NCBI GenBank assembly: GCA_963766375.1
Contig: CAVXZG010000019.1
Location: 434,001-498,000, forward strand
Direction of reading: 5' to 3'
Source: AC-32 sp963766375
GTDB lineage: Bacteria; Actinomycetota; Thermoleophilia; Gaiellales; Gaiellaceae
Length of the DNA: 64,000 nucleotides
Below, one piece after another: positions 62,109-64,000 of the stretch. Below the pieces are notes generated by a model. It saw only the letters and a program-made list of their open reading frames with translations, was not told the origin of the DNA and made no database searches. Every line of letters begins with the position of its first letter. The first letter of the stretch is position 1. The translations under genes and the position numbers were made by a program.

Positions 62109-62483
62109 CTAGCGGGTCAGGCTGATGAGACGGCGAACTACGTCGTGCAGCTCCTCGAGGCGAAACGGCTTGCCGACGACGCCGTCCGCTTCTCCCTGGG
62201 TCGCGGCGTCGAGCTGTGCACTGCCAGTAACCAGTACGACCGGCGGCGCGCCGCCGCGCGCCCGCAGGTTGCGCATCAGCTCGATGCCGCTCTCGGGGCC
62301 GACGTGCACGTCGAGCAGAACGACGTCCACCCGCTCGGCGAGAAGCATGTCCTCTGCTTCGGCCACGGTCGGCGCCTCGAGCACGCGATACCCGTCGAGC
62401 TCGAGGTTGACGCGACAGAGCAGCCGGAGCGACGCGTCGTCGTCGACGACCAGCACGGTGGGCGGCTGGGCGGTCTCCCCCAT
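62109..62483 (-). CDS. Single-domain response regulator (CheY-like receiver)
   Basis: 124 residues. TVLVVDDDASLRLL holds the acidic pocket, VDVVLLDVHVG the phospho-acceptor Asp, VLVTGSA the Thr/Ser switch and GVVGKPFRLEELHDVV the conserved Lys. There is no output domain and no kinase nearby. The ATG at 62483 is chosen because the domain starts there and TATGCT lies 11 bases upstream; an ATG ten codons earlier is possible. It precedes the metallopeptidase gene by 11 bases. Confidence 0.88.
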   Translation of the reverse strand: MGETAQPPTVLVVDDDASLRLLCRVNLELDGYRVLEAPTVAEAEDMLLAERVDVVLLDVHVGPESGIELMRNLRARGGAPPVVLVTGSAQLDAATQGEADGVVGKPFRLEELHDVVRRLISLTR

Positions 62484-62529
62484 GCGAGGCGGGGAGCATA
62501 GCGCCGTATCCATTTCGGCGCCGGGCGCG

Positions 62530-62555
62530 TTTACTATTCAAAAGTGATAAATATG
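62530..62555. other. AT-rich island between gltX and the response regulator
   Basis: TTTACTATTCAAAAGTGATA and the following bases are about 80 % A/T in a 70 % GC setting. It lies 45 bases after the gltX stop, upstream of the response-regulator gene. It may be a promoter or a protein-binding site; no standard box pair with good spacing is found. Confidence 0.35.
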
Positions 62556-62599
62556 CCGCAACCCACGCCGCTCTTCCGGCGCCGTGCCTGGCTCGAGTT

Positions 62600-63880
62600 T
62601 CAGCGGGCGCTCGACCCGCTGGCCGCACCGCGGCCGCTGCCGGCCAGGCGCGCGAGGGACTCGTCCTTGCCGAGCAGTTCCAGGCTCTCGAAGAGGCCTG
62701 GCGAGACCAACGACCCGGTCAGGGCCAGGCGGATGGGCTGAAAGGCTTCTCGGGGCTTGAGGCCGAGTCCCTCGGCCACCTCGCGTAGCGCCGCCTCGAT
62801 CTGCTCCGCCTCGAAGGGCTCGACCTCCGCCAGGCGCTCGACGGCGGCCGGCAGCATGGGCCCCTCGTCGAGGGCCTCCGGGTCGGGCTCGACTCGCGCG
62901 AAGAGGAAGCCGGCGAAGGCCGGGAACTCGCCGAGCGTTGCGATCTTCTCCTGAACGAGGGGCGCCGCCTTGCGGATGCGCTCCTCGTCCCACTCGTAGC
63001 CCTGCTCGCGCAGGTACGCCACGAGCCGGTCCGCGTACTCGTCCGGCGAGAGCGCCCGGAGGTACATCCCGTTGAGCCATTCGAGCTTCCTGTAGTCGAA
63101 GGTCGCGGCGCTCGTGCCGACCCGGTCGAGCGTGAACCGCTCGACCAGCTCGTCGCGACTCATGATCTCCGTGTGGTCGTCGTAGCTCCAGCCGAGCAGG
63201 GCGAGGTAGTTGACGAGCGCCTCGGGGAGATAACCCTGCGCCCGGAAGTCCTCGACCGTGATCGCGCCGTGGCGCTTGGAGAGCTTGCGCCCGTCCGGCC
63301 CGTTCAGGAGCGGCACATGCGCGTAGGCGGGGATCTCCGCGCCGATCGCCTCGAGGATACGCAGCTGCTTCGGGGTGTTCGAAACGTGGTCCTGTCCGCG
63401 GATCACGTGGGTGATCCCGTCGAGCGCGTCCTCGAGCGGTGAGACGAAGTTGTAAGTCGGGCGGCCATCGGAGCGGACCAGCACCACGTCCTCGAGCTTC
63501 TCGCTCGGATACTCGACCCGGCCGAGCACGATGTCGTCCCAGGACGTCGTGCCCTCGTCGGGCATGCGGAAGCGGATCGCGCCCTCGTCCTCGTAGGCCT
63601 TGCCCTCCTCCACGAGCCGGCGCGCGACCTCCTGCGCGTGCTCCATCCGGTCGAGCTGGAAGGTGACCTCACCGTCCCACTCGAGCCCGAGCCAGACGAG
63701 CGTCCCCTTGATCTGGTCAACCGCCTCCGCGACCTCGCGGCTGACGTCCGTGTTCTCGATCCGGAGGCGGAACTCGCCGCCCTCGTGGCGAGCGAAGAGC
63801 CAGTTGAAGAGCGCGGTGCGGGCGCCGCCGATGTGCAGGTAGCCCGTGGGGCTGGGTGCAAAGCGTGCGCGGACGGACAC
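62600..63880 (-). CDS. gltX: Glutamyl-tRNA synthetase
   Basis: 426 residues, class I. RFAPSPTGYLHIGGARTALFNWLFAR contains the HIGH-type motif (HIGG), GHVIRGQDHVSNTPKQ-like region (ITHVIRGQDHVSNTPKQ) and LSKRHGAITVEDF the KMSKS-type loop (LSKRH). The C-terminal anticodon domain is short and ends in a Gly/Ser/Arg tail, so the protein is smaller than the usual 470-490. The GTG has TACGCT 6 bases upstream, in a heptamer shared with the divergent winged-helix gene. Confidence 0.95.
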   Translation of the reverse strand: MSVRARFAPSPTGYLHIGGARTALFNWLFARHEGGEFRLRIENTDVSREVAEAVDQIKGTLVWLGLEWDGEVTFQLDRMEHAQEVARRLVEEGKAYEDEGAIRFRMPDEGTTSWDDIVLGRVEYPSEKLEDVVLVRSDGRPTYNFVSPLEDALDGITHVIRGQDHVSNTPKQLRILEAIGAEIPAYAHVPLLNGPDGRKLSKRHGAITVEDFRAQGYLPEALVNYLALLGWSYDDHTEIMSRDELVERFTLDRVGTSAATFDYRKLEWLNGMYLRALSPDEYADRLVAYLREQGYEWDEERIRKAAPLVQEKIATLGEFPAFAGFLFARVEPDPEALDEGPMLPAAVERLAEVEPFEAEQIEAALREVAEGLGLKPREAFQPIRLALTGSLVSPGLFESLELLGKDESLARLAGSGRGAASGSSAR

Positions 63881-63885
63881 GCCGT

Positions 63886-63892
63886 TAGCGTA
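63886..63892. promoter_or_regulatory. Bidirectional -10 heptamer TAGCGTA between gltX and a winged-helix gene
   Basis: TAGCGT (plus) is 6 bases before the ATG at 63898, and TACGCT (minus) is 6 bases before the GTG at 63880. The start codons are 17 bases apart. Third occurrence of the TANNNTA arrangement in this window. Confidence 0.65.
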
Positions 63893-63897
63893 CTGCC

Positions 63898-64000
63898 ATG
63901 GCCGAGCGCGTCCTCAGCCTGCGTGAGCTCAACCGAACCACCTTGCAGCGCCAGCTGCTGCTCCGGCGCGAGCGAATGCCGGTCGCGCGGGCGATCGAGA
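63898..64000 (+). CDS. Winged-helix DNA-binding domain protein (AlkZ-related), N-terminal fragment
   Basis: 34 codons before the window ends. LSLRELNRTTLQRQLLLRRERMPVARAIE matches the opening of the actinobacterial winged-helix family (HTH_42, DUF1006), related to the AlkZ/AlkX DNA glycosylases. The rest lies outside, so function cannot be assessed. The leaderless promoter heptamer is shared with gltX. Confidence 0.6.
   Translation, partial: MAERVLSLRELNRTTLQRQLLLRRERMPVARAIE

Overview
The window is a GC-rich (about 70 %), gene-dense piece of bacterial chromosome with actinobacterial gene sets: SteA and an MctB/SteB-type protein upstream of pyrG, a SigB/SigF-type sigma factor with an RsbW-like partner, and a DUF3866 protein. 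It also has the two-subunit glycyl-tRNA synthetase (glyQ/glyS), which most mainstream Actinobacteria lack. A deep-branching actinobacterium such as Thermoleophilia is my best guess, from gene content alone. Most genes lie on the minus strand. No insertion sequence, prophage or CRISPR array was seen.

Layout. 0-2 kb: end of a beta-propeller protein and an MhqO/MhqD-like dioxygenase-hydrolase pair. 2-7 kb: recO, glyQ, glyS and the PPDK regulatory protein, the order known from many Gram-positives, then glutaredoxin. 7-15.4 kb: mutM, nucleoside salvage (deoA, deoB), alanine dehydrogenase, an aldo-keto reductase, DUF3866 and an M20 peptidase. 15.4-23 kb: recN, steA, SRPBCC, mctB/steB, a GT2-MraY fusion and pyrG. 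23-38.6 kb: a long minus-strand gene train, alaS-ruvX-mltG-aroE-aroC-aroKB-aroQ-pepP-efp-(carboxyltransferase/BCCP)-accC-asp23-nusB-xseB-ispA-tlyA-nadK. 38.6-41 kb: sigma factor, RsbW-like protein, mnmA. 41-43.9 kb: a possible structured RNA and a four-gene envelope/coiled-coil cluster with charged Glu-Pro repeats. 43.9-48.5 kb: aspS, hisS, a metallo-beta-lactamase-fold hydrolase, a cupin. 48.5-54.2 kb: histidine degradation (ftcD, hutH, a small membrane protein, hutU, hutI). 54.2-59.8 kb: a methyltransferase, a uracil-DNA glycosylase and a heterodimeric ABC exporter. 59.8-64 kb: tRNA-Gln, a lipoprotein, tRNA-Glu, an HEAGH metallopeptidase, a response regulator, gltX and the start of a winged-helix gene.

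Expression style. Genes inside operons are joined by 1-4 base overlaps (ATGA, GTGA, TGATG). Nearly every operon-leading gene instead has a TANNNT hexamer 6-8 bases upstream of its start codon and no Shine-Dalgarno, the signature of leaderless mRNA. Three divergent gene pairs share one TANNNTA heptamer as a two-way -10 box. A short intergenic element (TANGMT followed by GGGGAGGAGG) occurs four times.

Caution. About nineteen reading frames that are otherwise well conserved, including alaS, tlyA, deoB, hutU and hutI, are broken by one- or two-base indels, often in homopolymers or short GC repeats. I read most of these as sequence or assembly errors and annotate the genes across the break. The most interesting protein-level observations are a carboxyltransferase domain that has lost all four metal ligands but is fused to a normal biotin-carrier domain, and the charged-repeat envelope cluster.
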